From an uncultured Cohaesibacter sp. (GTDB taxonomy: Bacteria; Pseudomonadota; Alphaproteobacteria; Rhizobiales; Cohaesibacteraceae), in NCBI RefSeq assembly GCF_963678225.1, contig NZ_OY782764.1:3105001-3169000 (forward strand): a stretch of 64,000 nucleotides of DNA. Direction: 5' to 3'. The notes under the pieces were generated by a model, which was given only the letters and a program-made list of their open reading frames with translations, was not told where the DNA came from and did no database searches. Both the position numbers and the translations under genes were made by a program. Of the stretch, positions 42,249-52,733 are shown piece after piece (position 1 is the stretch's first letter; each line of letters opens with the position of its first letter).

Positions 42249-42325
42249 TTTTCCTTTTATCTATCTCTTCGGCTGGGCTTGGTTTTGCCGCTAGGCCGGA
42301 TGAGCCCCATCCTTCAGGAGCGTGA

Positions 42326-43840
42326 ATGTCGCTTGGATCGATCAACAAGACAATGCGCACAACAGCTTTCAAGCTGAGCGCAATCTATTTGATCATTTTC
42401 TCCATCTTCGCGATTTTCCTGATTGTTTATATTTCCCTCAATACCCAACTTCTGATGACGCGCCAGCTCAACTCGACCATTGAGGCCGAGGTGCGGGGGC
42501 TGGTTGAGCAATATCGCTCCGGTGGCATGCCCGGATTGGTCAAGGTCATCGAAGAACGGTCAAGGCGCCCAGGTGCCAGCCTCTATCTGGTGACCGATAG
42601 CCGTGGGCATTATGTGGCGGGCAATGTTGCGGCATTGCCAAAGTGGGTTCTGGATGAGCGTGGAGCGCTGGAACAATCCGTGCCTTATCAGCGTTTGGGT
42701 GAACCTGAGCGCAAGGAATATAACGCCGTTGTCAGTGTTTACGAGATGTTCGGCGGGTATCGGTTGCTCGTTGGGCGCGACGTGGGGGAACGGGAAATCT
42801 TCCGCAAGGTGGTGGAGCAGGCCTTCATCGTTTCGGCCATTCTGATGATCGTCTTGGCGCTGCTGTCGTGGATGTTCGTTTCGCGCAAGGTGCTCAAGCG
42901 CATTGATGCCATTGCAGAAGCCTCTGGCAATATCATGCGTGGACAGTTGGATGAACGTTTGCCGGTGACGCAAGCTGGAGACGAGTTCGACCGGCTTTCG
43001 GAAAATCTCAACACTATGCTCTCGCGCATAGAAATGTTGATGAAGGGACTCAAGGAAGTTTCTGATAATATCGCCCATGACTTGAAGACCCCGCTGACAC
43101 GGCTGCGCAACAGGGTAGAAGTGACGCTGGCCTCAGAGAATGGCGATAGCGAGAGCTATCGTGAAGCACTGGAACAGACGCTTGAGGAATCCGATACTCT
43201 GATCCGCACCTTCGATGCTCTTCTGCGCATTGCCCGCGTGGAAGCCAAATCTACCCAGATAGAAAAATGTGCGTTGGATATCGGAGCGATCGCCTCCGAT
43301 ATGGCCGAACTCTATGAACCCGTCGCCGAGGACGAGGGAGCGGTTTTGACATGGGAAGCCGAGTCAGATTGTCTCATCCGTGGCAATCGTGAACTGGTTA
43401 GCCAAGCTGTGGCCAATCTTATCGACAATGCCCTCAAATATGCCGTACGCCATGTTGCCGAACAACGCGAAAAGAGTGCTAAAGATGGCGGCGGGATACT
43501 TCCTGACGTCGCTCGGATTCATATCACGGTCAAACGCAACGGAGTAAAGCCCGAAAACGGTGATGCAATTGACCCGCGCCCGATTACTCTGAAAATTGCG
43601 GATAATGGGCAGGGGATTGCAAAGGAGGATCGGGCGCGCGTCTTGCAGCGTTTCGTGCGTCTCGATAAAAGTCGTAGCCAGCCGGGGTCGGGGTTGGGGC
43701 TCAGTCTTGTTAATGCCGTTGCAAGCTTGCATGAGGCACATATAGAGCTTGGTGACAATGAACCTGGTCTCGTTTTCTCCATCCATTTTCCGCCGGACGA
43801 GGTAGCGCCCGCAGATACGATAGCAAAAGAAAACGATTGA
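42326..43840 (+). CDS. Sensor histidine kinase paired with the degP-linked regulator
   Basis: A 504-residue kinase with two transmembrane helices (about 15-37, LSAIYLIIFSIFAIFLIVYI, and about 165-190), a periplasmic sensor of ~125 residues, a HAMP domain (SRKVLKRIDAIAEASGNIMR), the H box DNIAHDLKTPLTRLRNR, an N box (NLIDNALKYA), a G1 box (IADNGQGI) and a G2 box (GSGLGLSLV). The HDLKTPLTRLR form is typical of CzcS/TctE-like kinases. It lies 78 nt after its regulator. The stimulus is unknown. Confidence 0.88.
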   Translation: MSLGSINKTMRTTAFKLSAIYLIIFSIFAIFLIVYISLNTQLLMTRQLNSTIEAEVRGLVEQYRSGGMPGLVKVIEERSRRPGASLYLVTDSRGHYVAGNVAALPKWVLDERGALEQSVPYQRLGEPERKEYNAVVSVYEMFGGYRLLVGRDVGEREIFRKVVEQAFIVSAILMIVLALLSWMFVSRKVLKRIDAIAEASGNIMRGQLDERLPVTQAGDEFDRLSENLNTMLSRIEMLMKGLKEVSDNIAHDLKTPLTRLRNRVEVTLASENGDSESYREALEQTLEESDTLIRTFDALLRIARVEAKSTQIEKCALDIGAIASDMAELYEPVAEDEGAVLTWEAESDCLIRGNRELVSQAVANLIDNALKYAVRHVAEQREKSAKDGGGILPDVARIHITVKRNGVKPENGDAIDPRPITLKIADNGQGIAKEDRARVLQRFVRLDKSRSQPGSGLGLSLVNAVASLHEAHIELGDNEPGLVFSIHFPPDEVAPADTIAKEND

Positions 43841-43892
43841 CCGACACGCACGCGAATAGATCAGCCTTGCCGCTGAGAGAAGGGGAGAGACG

Positions 43893-46880
43893 ATGAGTGC
43901 AGCACAAAACAGGAAAGACGTTGACGCTTTCTGGCTGGAGGCAAAAGCTCTTCCGCAAGAAGGGGGCTTGGATGAGCAATTGTCCCTGTTGCTGGAAAGT
44001 TGCCAGAAGCTGCAAGAGAGTGATCCTGAAGCTAAAGGCGAACTCTCTGCTCTCTATGCCGCCCTTGAGCAGGAGCCGCTGAAAGGCCTGCTGGCTGGTA
44101 TTTGCAGCACATCTTCTTTCTTGCGCGATCTGATGGTGCAAAAGCCCAAAAGGCTTTCTGACATTCTCGGTCAGTCCGCCGGTGAGCGCATTGATGCCTT
44201 GGCTGCGAGTGCCATTGACGAAATACAGGAAAGCGAAGCATCTGTGATGCGTCATCTGCGCCTCATCAAGCAGGATGCGGCCCTGACCATTGCGTTGGCT
44301 GATCTGGCTGGATTGTGGAGCGTAAAGCAGGTCACCAATGCCTTGACGAAAATCGCAGACGCAACGCTACGCGGCGCGTTGCGCTTTGTGCTGCGCGACT
44401 ATCATCGTCGCGGCAAGGTTACATTGCCGCATCCGGAAGACCCAGAACTGGAATGCGGTTTCGTTGCTCTTGCTATGGGCAAACATGGCGCTGGCGAGCT
44501 TAACTATTCATCTGATATCGATCTGATCATCCTCTATGATTCCACAAGTGGCTGTTGCGATGATCCTTACGAAATGAACCGGACTTATGTGCGTTTCACC
44601 CGGCAACTCGTCAAGATCATGCAGGAGAGAACCGCGGATGGCTATGTATTCCGCACGGATCTGCGCCTTCGTCCCGATCCGGGGTCAACGCCGCCTGCTG
44701 TGGCCATTCTGGCGGCGCTGCAATATTATGAGAGCATGGGGCAGAACTGGGAACGAGCAGCCCTGATCAAGGCGCGCCCATGTGCGGGCGATATCGCCGC
44801 CGGGGATGCCTTCCTGCATGAAATTACCCCCTTTATCTGGCGCAAATATTTCGATTATGCAGCGCTCGCCGATGTGCATTCCATCAAGCGCCAGATCCAC
44901 GCCCACAAGGGGCATGGCTCGGTTGCGATCAATGGTCATAATGTGAAGCTGGGACGGGGCGGCATTCGCGAGATCGAGTTTTTCGTCCAAACCCAGCAGC
45001 TCATCGCTGGGGGGCGTAATCCGGATTTGCGAGGTCGGGAGACCATTCCCATGCTGTCCGAGCTTGTCGGTCTGACGTGGATTTCAGAGCGCGCGCGGGA
45101 TGAGTTGAGCCAATGCTACGAATTCCTGCGCAAGGTTGAGCATCGCATTCAGATGCAGCGCGACGAGCAGACCCACATGATGCCTCAAAGCGATGATGGC
45201 GTTGCACAAATCGGCCGTATGATGGGCTATGCTTCTATCGATTCCTTCAAGCGTGATTTGCGCGACACGCTGGAATGTGTGCAGGGGCATTATTCCAATC
45301 TCTTCAAGGAAGAGCAGGCTTTGGGAGCAGAAGGGGGAGGCAACCTTGTCTTCACCGGTGAGGACTACGACCCCAGCACAATTGAAACGCTGACCGAAAT
45401 GGGCTTTCAGAATCCCAAGGAGGTCATCAATACTGTTCGCAGTTGGCATTTCGGGCGCTATCCGGCCATGCGCTCAGCCAAGGCGCGGGAACGCTTGACC
45501 GAGTTTACACCCGATCTATTGGCAGCTCTTGGCAAGACGGACAATCCGGATACATCCTTCCTGTCGTTCCATGCCTTTCTCAAGGCGTTGCCATCTGGGG
45601 TACAGGTCTTCTCCCTGCTGCGCAACAATCCGCAGCTGTTTGAAACCCTGATCATTATTCTCGGTGCCGCACCGCGTCTTGCCCGCACCATGGGCCGCCG
45701 GCCGCGGGTGATCGATGCACTCCTTGATCCGGCTTTTCTGGGCGATATTCTGGAGCGGGACTATCTGGATGCCCAGCTGCAAAAGGCGCTGTCTGAAGCG
45801 ACCTGCTTTGAAGATGCGCTTGATTCCGCCCGGATTTTCGGACAGGAACAATTGTTCCTTATCGGTGTGCGCATTCTTATGGGGATCATCTCGGCCTCTC
45901 AGGCTGGCGCCGCATATGCGATGCTAGCCGGAGTCATCATTCGGCATATGCTGGAGCATTCCCAAAAGGAACTTGAAGAACGTCACGGTAAGATGCCGGG
46001 CGGGCAGGTTGCCGTAATCGCTATGGGCAAGCTGGGCGGGCGCGAGATGACCGCATCATCAGACCTTGATCTCATGCTGATCTATGATTTTGATGAGGAT
46101 GCCAAATTTTCCGATGGCAAAAAGCCTCTCGCAGCAAGTCAATATTATGCAAGGCTCACTCAACGCCTTATCACAGCGCTCTCGGCGCCAACCGCAGAAG
46201 GGGATCTGTACGAGGTAGATTTCCGTCTGAGGCCTTCCGGCAATTCCGGTCCTCTTGCAACCTCTTTCAAATCCTTCAGGAGTTATCACACCTCTGATGC
46301 CTGGACATGGGAGCATATGGCACTCACACGGGCCCGGATCATTGCTGGAGATGATGGCTTTTGCAAAAAGGTGCGGAAGGAGATTGTCTCCATCCTTTCA
46401 CGCCAGAGAGATGAGCCAAGCATCAAACGGGATATCGCCCAGATGCGTGCGCGGATCGAGCGGGAGAAGCGCACGTCTGACATCTGGAATATCAAGCAGA
46501 TTCCCGGCGGCTTAGTGGATGTGGAATTCATTGCCCAAGGTCTTCAGCTTATGCATGCCCATAAGCATCCTGAGATCTTGCATACCAGCACGGCCCAAAG
46601 CCTGCGCCTTTGCGTGGATAGAGGCCTGATTGACAATGCCGACGCCGATATCCTGTTGCCTGCCATTCGGCTTTACCACGATGTGACGCAAATTCTGCGC
46701 GTGTGCCTGTCGGAGAGCTTCGATCCCAACAAGGCTGCTGCAGCGCTGAAAGATGTGGTTGTGAGGGCCTCGCAAGAGATCGATATGAGAAGCCTTGAAG
46801 AGAAGCTGTCGGAATTCCAGACCGATACAAGAGCCTGCTTTGTTCGGCTGGTTGGCCCAGTAGAAGAAGGCAAGGACTAA
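43893..46880 (+). CDS. glnE: Glutamine synthetase adenylyltransferase/deadenylase
   Basis: A 995-residue bifunctional enzyme that adenylylates and deadenylylates GlnA in response to PII. Two nucleotidyltransferase domains are visible. The N-terminal one has MGKHGAGELNYSSDIDLIIL and VFRTDLRLRPDPG. The C-terminal one has MGKLGGREMTASSDLDLMLI and YEVDFRLRPSGNSGPLA. Both keep the G-G/S-D-x-D active-site pattern. Linker/regulatory helices between them (GGIREIEFFVQTQQL) are typical. AAGGGGAGA precedes ATG 43893. The gene order degP-regulator-kinase-glnE matches rhizobia. Confidence 0.96.
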   Translation: MSAAQNRKDVDAFWLEAKALPQEGGLDEQLSLLLESCQKLQESDPEAKGELSALYAALEQEPLKGLLAGICSTSSFLRDLMVQKPKRLSDILGQSAGERIDALAASAIDEIQESEASVMRHLRLIKQDAALTIALADLAGLWSVKQVTNALTKIADATLRGALRFVLRDYHRRGKVTLPHPEDPELECGFVALAMGKHGAGELNYSSDIDLIILYDSTSGCCDDPYEMNRTYVRFTRQLVKIMQERTADGYVFRTDLRLRPDPGSTPPAVAILAALQYYESMGQNWERAALIKARPCAGDIAAGDAFLHEITPFIWRKYFDYAALADVHSIKRQIHAHKGHGSVAINGHNVKLGRGGIREIEFFVQTQQLIAGGRNPDLRGRETIPMLSELVGLTWISERARDELSQCYEFLRKVEHRIQMQRDEQTHMMPQSDDGVAQIGRMMGYASIDSFKRDLRDTLECVQGHYSNLFKEEQALGAEGGGNLVFTGEDYDPSTIETLTEMGFQNPKEVINTVRSWHFGRYPAMRSAKARERLTEFTPDLLAALGKTDNPDTSFLSFHAFLKALPSGVQVFSLLRNNPQLFETLIIILGAAPRLARTMGRRPRVIDALLDPAFLGDILERDYLDAQLQKALSEATCFEDALDSARIFGQEQLFLIGVRILMGIISASQAGAAYAMLAGVIIRHMLEHSQKELEERHGKMPGGQVAVIAMGKLGGREMTASSDLDLMLIYDFDEDAKFSDGKKPLAASQYYARLTQRLITALSAPTAEGDLYEVDFRLRPSGNSGPLATSFKSFRSYHTSDAWTWEHMALTRARIIAGDDGFCKKVRKEIVSILSRQRDEPSIKRDIAQMRARIEREKRTSDIWNIKQIPGGLVDVEFIAQGLQLMHAHKHPEILHTSTAQSLRLCVDRGLIDNADADILLPAIRLYHDVTQILRVCLSESFDPNKAAAALKDVVVRASQEIDMRSLEEKLSEFQTDTRACFVRLVGPVEEGKD

Positions 46881-46899
46881 ACAAGACGGTAACCTGTTT

Positions 46900-46926
46900 G
46901 ATGCGGCCTCGATGGTTGGCCGCGTC
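46900..46926. terminator. Convergent hairpin between glnE and the PleC-like gene
   Basis: GATGCGGCC (46900-46908) pairs with GGCCGCGTC (46918-46926), one G-U pair. No T run follows on either strand, so intrinsic termination is doubtful. Confidence 0.3.
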
Positions 46927-46947
46927 ACATCTGCTTGCTGTTGCACT

Positions 46948-49530
46948 CTAGTGGGTGGTTGCGCTCAATTGCTGAGGGTGTTTGGTCTGGCTCAGCGTTG
47001 CCATATCAGGCGTAACGCCACGCATTTTGCTCGGCAGACAAATGGTTATGCGTGTGCCCTGACCAATTCGGGAGCGGATCTTCATCGTCCCGCCTGAAAG
47101 GCAGATAATTGTGCGCGAGATGGATAAGCCAAGACCGGAGCCCTTGTGGCTCTTGGTAAACTGGTTCTGCACCTGCTCAAACGGGCTGCCCATGCGATCT
47201 ATCGCGTCCTGCGGTATGCCAACACCTGTGTCCGATATGGTCAGATAGCTATAGCCATCCTTGATTTCACCCCTTAGTGCAATCTGGCCACCTTCCTTGG
47301 AGAATTTAACCGCATTGTCGAGCAGGTTGAGCAGAACCTGTTCGATCAGATTGGGGTCTGCATAGGCCTGAAGCGTGTCTGGCAGTTCATCCTTCAACGT
47401 CAACTGCCGGTCATTAGCCTGCTCGTCGATGCTGTTCTCGTAGGTTTCTCTGACGAGGGAAGCAAGATCAAGCTCTGAAGGCTTGAGATCAACCTCGCCA
47501 TCTTCCAGACGCGACATGTTCAGAATGTCGTCGATAAGTCCCAGAAGGTAGGAGCCGCTTGAATGGATATCCTTTGAATAGTCTTTATATTTTTGCGTCG
47601 AATGCTCGCCAAAAATTTCCTGCTTCATGACCTCGGAAAAGCCGATAATGGCGTTGAGCGGGGTGCGCAATTCGTGGGAAATGTTGGCAAGGAACTGGGA
47701 TTTGGCGCGGTTTGCAATCTCGGCATTCTCTTTTTCCTTGGCATATTGCTCGGTAAGAACCACCAATTGCTGGGCCTGCATTTCCAGAGTCTGTCGAGAT
47801 TTTCTAAGATCGGATACCGATGCAATGAGCTGCTGCTCGCTTTCCAGCAAGCGCTGCTCTTGCAATTTGAGATTGGAAATATCCGTCCCCACCGACACAA
47901 AGCCGCCATCACGCGTGCGTCGCTCGCTGATTTGCAGCCAGCGGCCATCGGCAAGCTGAACCTTGTAGCTGCGTGCGGCTTTTGGTGATGTGCTTACCCG
48001 ATCAAGCAGGATCTGGCTTTCATCAATGCCGTTGTCGTCTTCAATGTCTATGACATGTGGCTGGCCGCTATCCATGATCTCATTGTAGCTACGTCCGATA
48101 ATTTCCTCATTCTCTGGCAGATTGTGCAACGTCCGGTACGGTCGGTTGCATAGCACAAGCTTGCTGTCCTTGTCCCAAAGGACAAAGGCTTCGGAAATGG
48201 TATCCACGGCATCCCTGAGGCGAATGTCCGCTAGTTTGTCATTCTCGGCCTGCTCGATTTGCTGGGAGACATCCATCACGACGCCCATCAGATGAAGCCG
48301 ATCTTTGGGAGAGACGGTAAGCTCCGCGCGGATCTGAATCCAGATCCAGCGGCCGTCTTCATGACGCATTCTAAACTGGCGATCCATCATCGACTGTTCC
48401 GAGGAAAGCAGATCCTGCACATGCTGATGCAGATTGCCATCCTCAGGATGCATGCGCTCGTTGATGGTTGCAAAGCTGAGAAGTTCGTCGGACCGCTCCA
48501 TGCCAAGCAGATCAAACATGGAAGGGGACCAATAGATGTGGCCATTGCCAAGATCCCAATCCCAGAGGCCCGAGCGGGAGTGACGCAACGCAGCATCCAT
48601 CCTCTGCACAGTGGCTTCGAAAATGCTGTCTGCTTCTCTGGCGCGGGCTCCTTGACTGAAAAAGGCGTAGACAATCAAAAGGATGATCGCACTCATCATG
48701 ACAAATATGATGGCATTGCGCGTAACGTCGGCGCGCCATCCATTGAACAACTCATCGGTCGGCACCAAAACGGTGATCGCTCCACGACCACCACCAAGAT
48801 GATGAACCGTTGCCCAAGCATCTTTCTTGTCGCTGGTGGTGACATCAAACACACCGGCGCTCGCACCAATAGTAGAAAAGACCTGAGCGCGCCCCAGTAG
48901 ATCGATTTGCGTCTTGCGCATATCATTCGTGAGCGTCGGAATGGACGCAACGATCATGCCAGTCGCGTCCGTTTGATAAATCTGATAGTTGGCGGAAATG
49001 TCCATGGCGGGCATGGCTTTTTCAAGCCAGCTCTGGAGCATCTCCTTGCTCGGGCGGCTGGCTGTGCTCGCTGTTGAGCTGAATCCTTCGCCAGCATACT
49101 CGACTTCTGCTTCAGTCGGTTTTTGTGTCTCAGAAGAGGTCGCGGCAGAGGAGGGGACGCTGCTTGACTGAGACCCGGGTGACGATGAAGCCGCGCTGAG
49201 GTTTTGAGCGAACATGTCCAGCTGTCGTGCTGCGCGCTCGGTCACCAAGGCTGCTATCAGCTGCAATTGCTGACTGGAAGTGGTTTCTATCTCTTCGCGT
49301 TCGCCAAGCAGATCGTCAGCGCGCATGACACCGACAATCGTTATGAATACAAGGATGACTGCCGGAATGATACGGCGTAACCAAGGCTCTTCGCGGACTC
49401 GCTGGAAATAGGAAGGATCAGCCAATAGGCGGGCCGGGCCGGATACATGAGGCTCATGACCATCCGGTTTTGCTCCGAATAATCTGAATCTTGCCTCCTT
49501 GGGCGCGCTGGCTATGCCCGCCTGCGTCAT
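46948..49530 (-). CDS. pleC: PleC-like PAS sensor histidine kinase
   Basis: An 860-residue membrane kinase. TM1 (IIPAVILVFITIVGVM) and TM2 (NAIIFVMMSAIILLIVYAFF) flank a periplasmic sensor. PAS domains follow (SGLWDWDLGNGHIYWSPSMF; FVLWDKDSKLVLCNRPYRTL), then the H box FLANISHELRTPLNAIIGF, an N box (NLLDNAVKFS), a G1 box (ISDTGVGIP) and a G2 box (GSGLGLSIS). Its position between glnE and pepN is that of PleC in Sinorhizobium. PleC is a DivK phosphatase/kinase. ATG 49530 has AAGGAGG 6 nt upstream and is preferred to the ATG at 49599. A perfect CtrA-type box lies upstream at 49649-49663. Confidence 0.82.
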   Translation of the reverse strand: MTQAGIASAPKEARFRLFGAKPDGHEPHVSGPARLLADPSYFQRVREEPWLRRIIPAVILVFITIVGVMRADDLLGEREEIETTSSQQLQLIAALVTERAARQLDMFAQNLSAASSSPGSQSSSVPSSAATSSETQKPTEAEVEYAGEGFSSTASTASRPSKEMLQSWLEKAMPAMDISANYQIYQTDATGMIVASIPTLTNDMRKTQIDLLGRAQVFSTIGASAGVFDVTTSDKKDAWATVHHLGGGRGAITVLVPTDELFNGWRADVTRNAIIFVMMSAIILLIVYAFFSQGARAREADSIFEATVQRMDAALRHSRSGLWDWDLGNGHIYWSPSMFDLLGMERSDELLSFATINERMHPEDGNLHQHVQDLLSSEQSMMDRQFRMRHEDGRWIWIQIRAELTVSPKDRLHLMGVVMDVSQQIEQAENDKLADIRLRDAVDTISEAFVLWDKDSKLVLCNRPYRTLHNLPENEEIIGRSYNEIMDSGQPHVIDIEDDNGIDESQILLDRVSTSPKAARSYKVQLADGRWLQISERRTRDGGFVSVGTDISNLKLQEQRLLESEQQLIASVSDLRKSRQTLEMQAQQLVVLTEQYAKEKENAEIANRAKSQFLANISHELRTPLNAIIGFSEVMKQEIFGEHSTQKYKDYSKDIHSSGSYLLGLIDDILNMSRLEDGEVDLKPSELDLASLVRETYENSIDEQANDRQLTLKDELPDTLQAYADPNLIEQVLLNLLDNAVKFSKEGGQIALRGEIKDGYSYLTISDTGVGIPQDAIDRMGSPFEQVQNQFTKSHKGSGLGLSISRTIICLSGGTMKIRSRIGQGTRITICLPSKMRGVTPDMATLSQTKHPQQLSATTH

Positions 49531-49648
49531 ACCCGACCTCCTTGAATCTGTTCTTGTCAATTTCTCGGAGGTTTGCCGCATCTCCGAAGTCGAACTCATT
49601 TGAATCGACCTCGGAGTGTTTGTCTAGAGTCCCGTGTGAATTTTTTGG

Positions 49649-49663
49649 TTAACAAGAGGTTAA
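49649..49663 (-). promoter_or_regulatory. CtrA-type box TTAA-N7-TTAA upstream of the PleC-like gene
   Basis: TTAA (49649-49652) and TTAA (49660-49663) are separated by exactly 7 nt (CAAGAGG), a full match to the CtrA consensus, which reads the same on both strands. It lies about 120 nt before the chosen pleC start, in the only upstream intergenic space. Confidence 0.65.
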
Positions 49664-49721
49664 TGAACCTAATTGCACTTCGGGAAATGCCTGATTCTGT
49701 TAAAGACTCAGGGGCTTTTGA

Positions 49722-52415
49722 TCATTGCAAGCACCGATTAGCGATATCAGCAACATCTTTCGATAGGCTCTCGCTATTCGCGATTCTCAGAAGTTCTTTT
49801 TTGGCCTGTGCCTGTCGTTCTGGCTCCAATGCCTTCCATGAGCGAAAGTTATTCGCCAGTCGGGCCGCTGTTTGAGGGTTGGATTTGTCCAGTTCGATGA
49901 TGATATCAGCAACCAGCTTGAAGCCTTCACCATCCTTGCGATTGAATTGCACCTGATTGTTCATGGCAAAGGCCCCGATGAGAGAACGTACCCGGTTCGG
50001 GTTGTTCATCGAGAAGGATGGATGAGAGAGCAGATCCTTGACCCGTTGCAATGTTTCCTCTTGTGGTGCGGAGGCCTGCAAAGATAACCATTTGTCGATA
50101 ACCAGTGCATCATTTGTGAATTCAGCGTGGAAATCATCAAGCAGCGCATTTGCAGCAGGCATTTCATTGCGTGTCAGGCTGGCAAGAGCCGCAAACCGGT
50201 CTGTCATATTGGTCGCGTTGTGATAATGCGCCACTGCCAGATCGGAGATAGCCTCTTCCTTGCGAGCAAGGGCCAGATCGAGCAGCCCGTTGCGCAAGGC
50301 GCGTCGTCCCGCAGAAGAAGCGTCGGACCGGAAGCTGGTGTCCTTGTCGTCCAGCGCCTTGTAAAGATCAATGAGACTATCACCCAAGGCAGTCGAAAGA
50401 GCGTGACGTAGACTTTCGCGTGCCTGATGGATTGCATCAGGATCTACATTATTGCCGATTTCGCGGCCAACATCGGACTCGATTGGAAGCTGAAGCAGCT
50501 GTGCACGGAAAGCATGCTCGAGGCTGTCATCCATGAGACAGGCCTTGAGAGCTTCCAGAATGCTGCTATCCAGCGCGCGTGATGATACGGTCTCTCCGGC
50601 CTGTAAGGCGCGTGTATGATGCACCAAATGATCCATCAGGATGAACTGTGCCGCTTCCCAGCGGTTGAAGGGATCCGTGTCGTGCCCCATCAGGCAAAGA
50701 TAGTCATCATGGGTCAGGTTGGTCCGCAGATGCACCGGAGCAGAAAAGCCCCGCAGCAGCGATGGGATGGCATCCTTGCTTACGCCGGTCAGGATGAATT
50801 TATGCTGACGCTCACGGATCTCCAGAACGGTGCAATCGGACTTTCCTATTTCCTGCCCGGAAACGGCATCTATAACGGTAGCAAAATCAACGGGGCTGCC
50901 ATCACGCCCAACGAGTCCAAAGCGGACCGGAATATGCATGACCTTCTTGGTCGGCTGGCCGGGAGTTGGAGGACAGGACTGCTCGATGGAAAGAGATATC
51001 TGCTCACGCGCAGCATCATAGGAATAAGTCGCCACCAGATCCGGCGTGCCCGCCTGACGATACCAGAGGGCAAACTGTGAGAGATCGACCGAGCAGGCTT
51101 CTTCGAAGGAAGCGATGAAATCTTCAATCGTGACGGCTTGGCCATCGAAACGATCAAAATAGAGATCAAGTCCAGCCTTGAAGCCTTCCTCGCCAAGCAG
51201 GGTTTCCAGCATTCGACAAACCTCTGCGCCTTTTTCATAGACCGTCGAGGTATAGAAGTTGTTGATCTCGGAATAGACTTCAGGCCGTACCTGATGGGCG
51301 AGGGGGCCGCTATCCTCGGGGAACTGGCGAGCGCGCAGTTGCTGTACATCCGAAATGCGTTTCACAGGACGAGAGCGCATGTCGGATGAGAATTCCTGAT
51401 CACGGAAAACCGTCAGGCCTTCCTTCAGACAAAGCTGGAACCAGTCGCGACATGTGATCCGGTTGCCCGTCCAGTTATGGAAATATTCATGCGCGATTAC
51501 GCCTTCGATCAGCGCATAGTCGGTGTCAGTAGCCGTTTCCGGTTTTGCCAGCACATACTTGTCGTTGAAGACATTGAGGCCCTTATTCTCCATGGCTCCC
51601 ATGTTGAAGTCAGATACGGCAACGATCATGAATATGTCGAGATCATATTCGCGATCAAACACATCTTCGTCCCACTTCATGGAGCGCTTGAGTGAGTCCA
51701 TGGCATGATCGACCCGGTCCTCCTTACCGTGCTCTACATATATATGCAGCGTAATGTCTCGGCCCGAGCGGGTCACAAAATGATCTTCCACACGCGCCAG
51801 ATCGCCTGCCACAAGCGCAAACAGGTAGGAGGGCTTGGGGAAGGGGTCCTGCCAACAGGCAAAATGCCAGTGCTGATCTTCCGGGTAACCTACTGGGATA
51901 GACATGGCGCCGCTATCGACGAGGTTACCGTTGGCCAACAGATATTTTACCTCGACAGGCGCTTCTATTCGCACATCATAAACGCTCAGCACGTCTGGTC
52001 TGTCATAGAAATAGGTGATGCGACGGAAGCCTTCGGCTTCGCATTGAGTGCAATAGGCGCCATTGGAGCGATACAACCCCATAAGCTGGGTGTTCTTTTG
52101 TGGAGCGAGCTTTGTCACTAGTTCCAGAGTGAAAGCTTCTTGCGGCGGGGTTTTCAGAATGAACTGATCTTGAGATGCACTGTAGGCGCTATCGTCAAGA
52201 GTGTCTCCATTCAGGCGCGCCGAAACAAAAACGAGATCATCACCATCCAGTGTGAGTGCCGCTTCCTCGGAGCCTCCTTCTCTTGGGGCAATCGACAAGG
52301 TCGATGTCACAAACGTTTCAAGCGGGTCCAGCCGAACAGTCAGGGAAACGTGATCAATCGAGTAGGGCGTAGGGGTGTAGTCTTCAAGTCTTACGACGCT
52401 ATTATCTTGGGACAT
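49722..52415 (-). CDS. pepN: Aminopeptidase N (M1 family)
   Basis: An 897-residue cytosolic metallopeptidase removing N-terminal residues from peptides. Signatures are the substrate-anchoring GAMENKGLN, the zinc motif in VIAHEYFHNWTGNR with the downstream Glu in LKEGLTVFRDQEFS, and the E. coli PepN-like C-terminal domain (DUF3458 type) with FSMNNPNRVRSLIGAF. Length is normal for the family. It follows the PleC-like gene's promoter region on the same strand and reads toward it, with about 60 nt between the pepN stop and the CtrA box. Confidence 0.96.
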   Translation of the reverse strand: MSQDNSVVRLEDYTPTPYSIDHVSLTVRLDPLETFVTSTLSIAPREGGSEEAALTLDGDDLVFVSARLNGDTLDDSAYSASQDQFILKTPPQEAFTLELVTKLAPQKNTQLMGLYRSNGAYCTQCEAEGFRRITYFYDRPDVLSVYDVRIEAPVEVKYLLANGNLVDSGAMSIPVGYPEDQHWHFACWQDPFPKPSYLFALVAGDLARVEDHFVTRSGRDITLHIYVEHGKEDRVDHAMDSLKRSMKWDEDVFDREYDLDIFMIVAVSDFNMGAMENKGLNVFNDKYVLAKPETATDTDYALIEGVIAHEYFHNWTGNRITCRDWFQLCLKEGLTVFRDQEFSSDMRSRPVKRISDVQQLRARQFPEDSGPLAHQVRPEVYSEINNFYTSTVYEKGAEVCRMLETLLGEEGFKAGLDLYFDRFDGQAVTIEDFIASFEEACSVDLSQFALWYRQAGTPDLVATYSYDAAREQISLSIEQSCPPTPGQPTKKVMHIPVRFGLVGRDGSPVDFATVIDAVSGQEIGKSDCTVLEIRERQHKFILTGVSKDAIPSLLRGFSAPVHLRTNLTHDDYLCLMGHDTDPFNRWEAAQFILMDHLVHHTRALQAGETVSSRALDSSILEALKACLMDDSLEHAFRAQLLQLPIESDVGREIGNNVDPDAIHQARESLRHALSTALGDSLIDLYKALDDKDTSFRSDASSAGRRALRNGLLDLALARKEEAISDLAVAHYHNATNMTDRFAALASLTRNEMPAANALLDDFHAEFTNDALVIDKWLSLQASAPQEETLQRVKDLLSHPSFSMNNPNRVRSLIGAFAMNNQVQFNRKDGEGFKLVADIIIELDKSNPQTAARLANNFRSWKALEPERQAQAKKELLRIANSESLSKDVADIANRCLQ

Positions 52416-52733
52416 ATCAAAACTTCTTAATCGAGAAGAAAATTGCTTGTGCCATTCAGCCTATCTGCGACCCTGTTGCAAAAGCAAGTTAGATACATGG
52501 TGCAGTTTTGCCTGCAACCGACGCGATACAACAAATGTATCCATAGGGTGTAGATAGGGTGGCATGCAGCTTTGGGAAGGGCTCTTTTGCAAACTTTACA
52601 AGATTACTGTGGATTAAACTTTCGTGCAAGGCAGCCATGATGCAAGTGCATAATGTTGTGCAATCATTGACAAAATTGTAACGATACATTCAGGAAAAAT
52701 GCGCAACTCTCCATGAAACCTGCTTAATTGCCC
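52416..52733. other. Intergenic region between pepN and the ScfR-like gene
   Basis: About 320 nt with no convincing gene. It must hold the pepN promoter. A TTTTGCAAA sequence near 52585 and a TTGCAAAAG near 52473 resemble the TTTGCAA repeats before the ScfR-like gene, so pepN might be co-regulated, but two loose matches are weak evidence. Confidence 0.3.
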
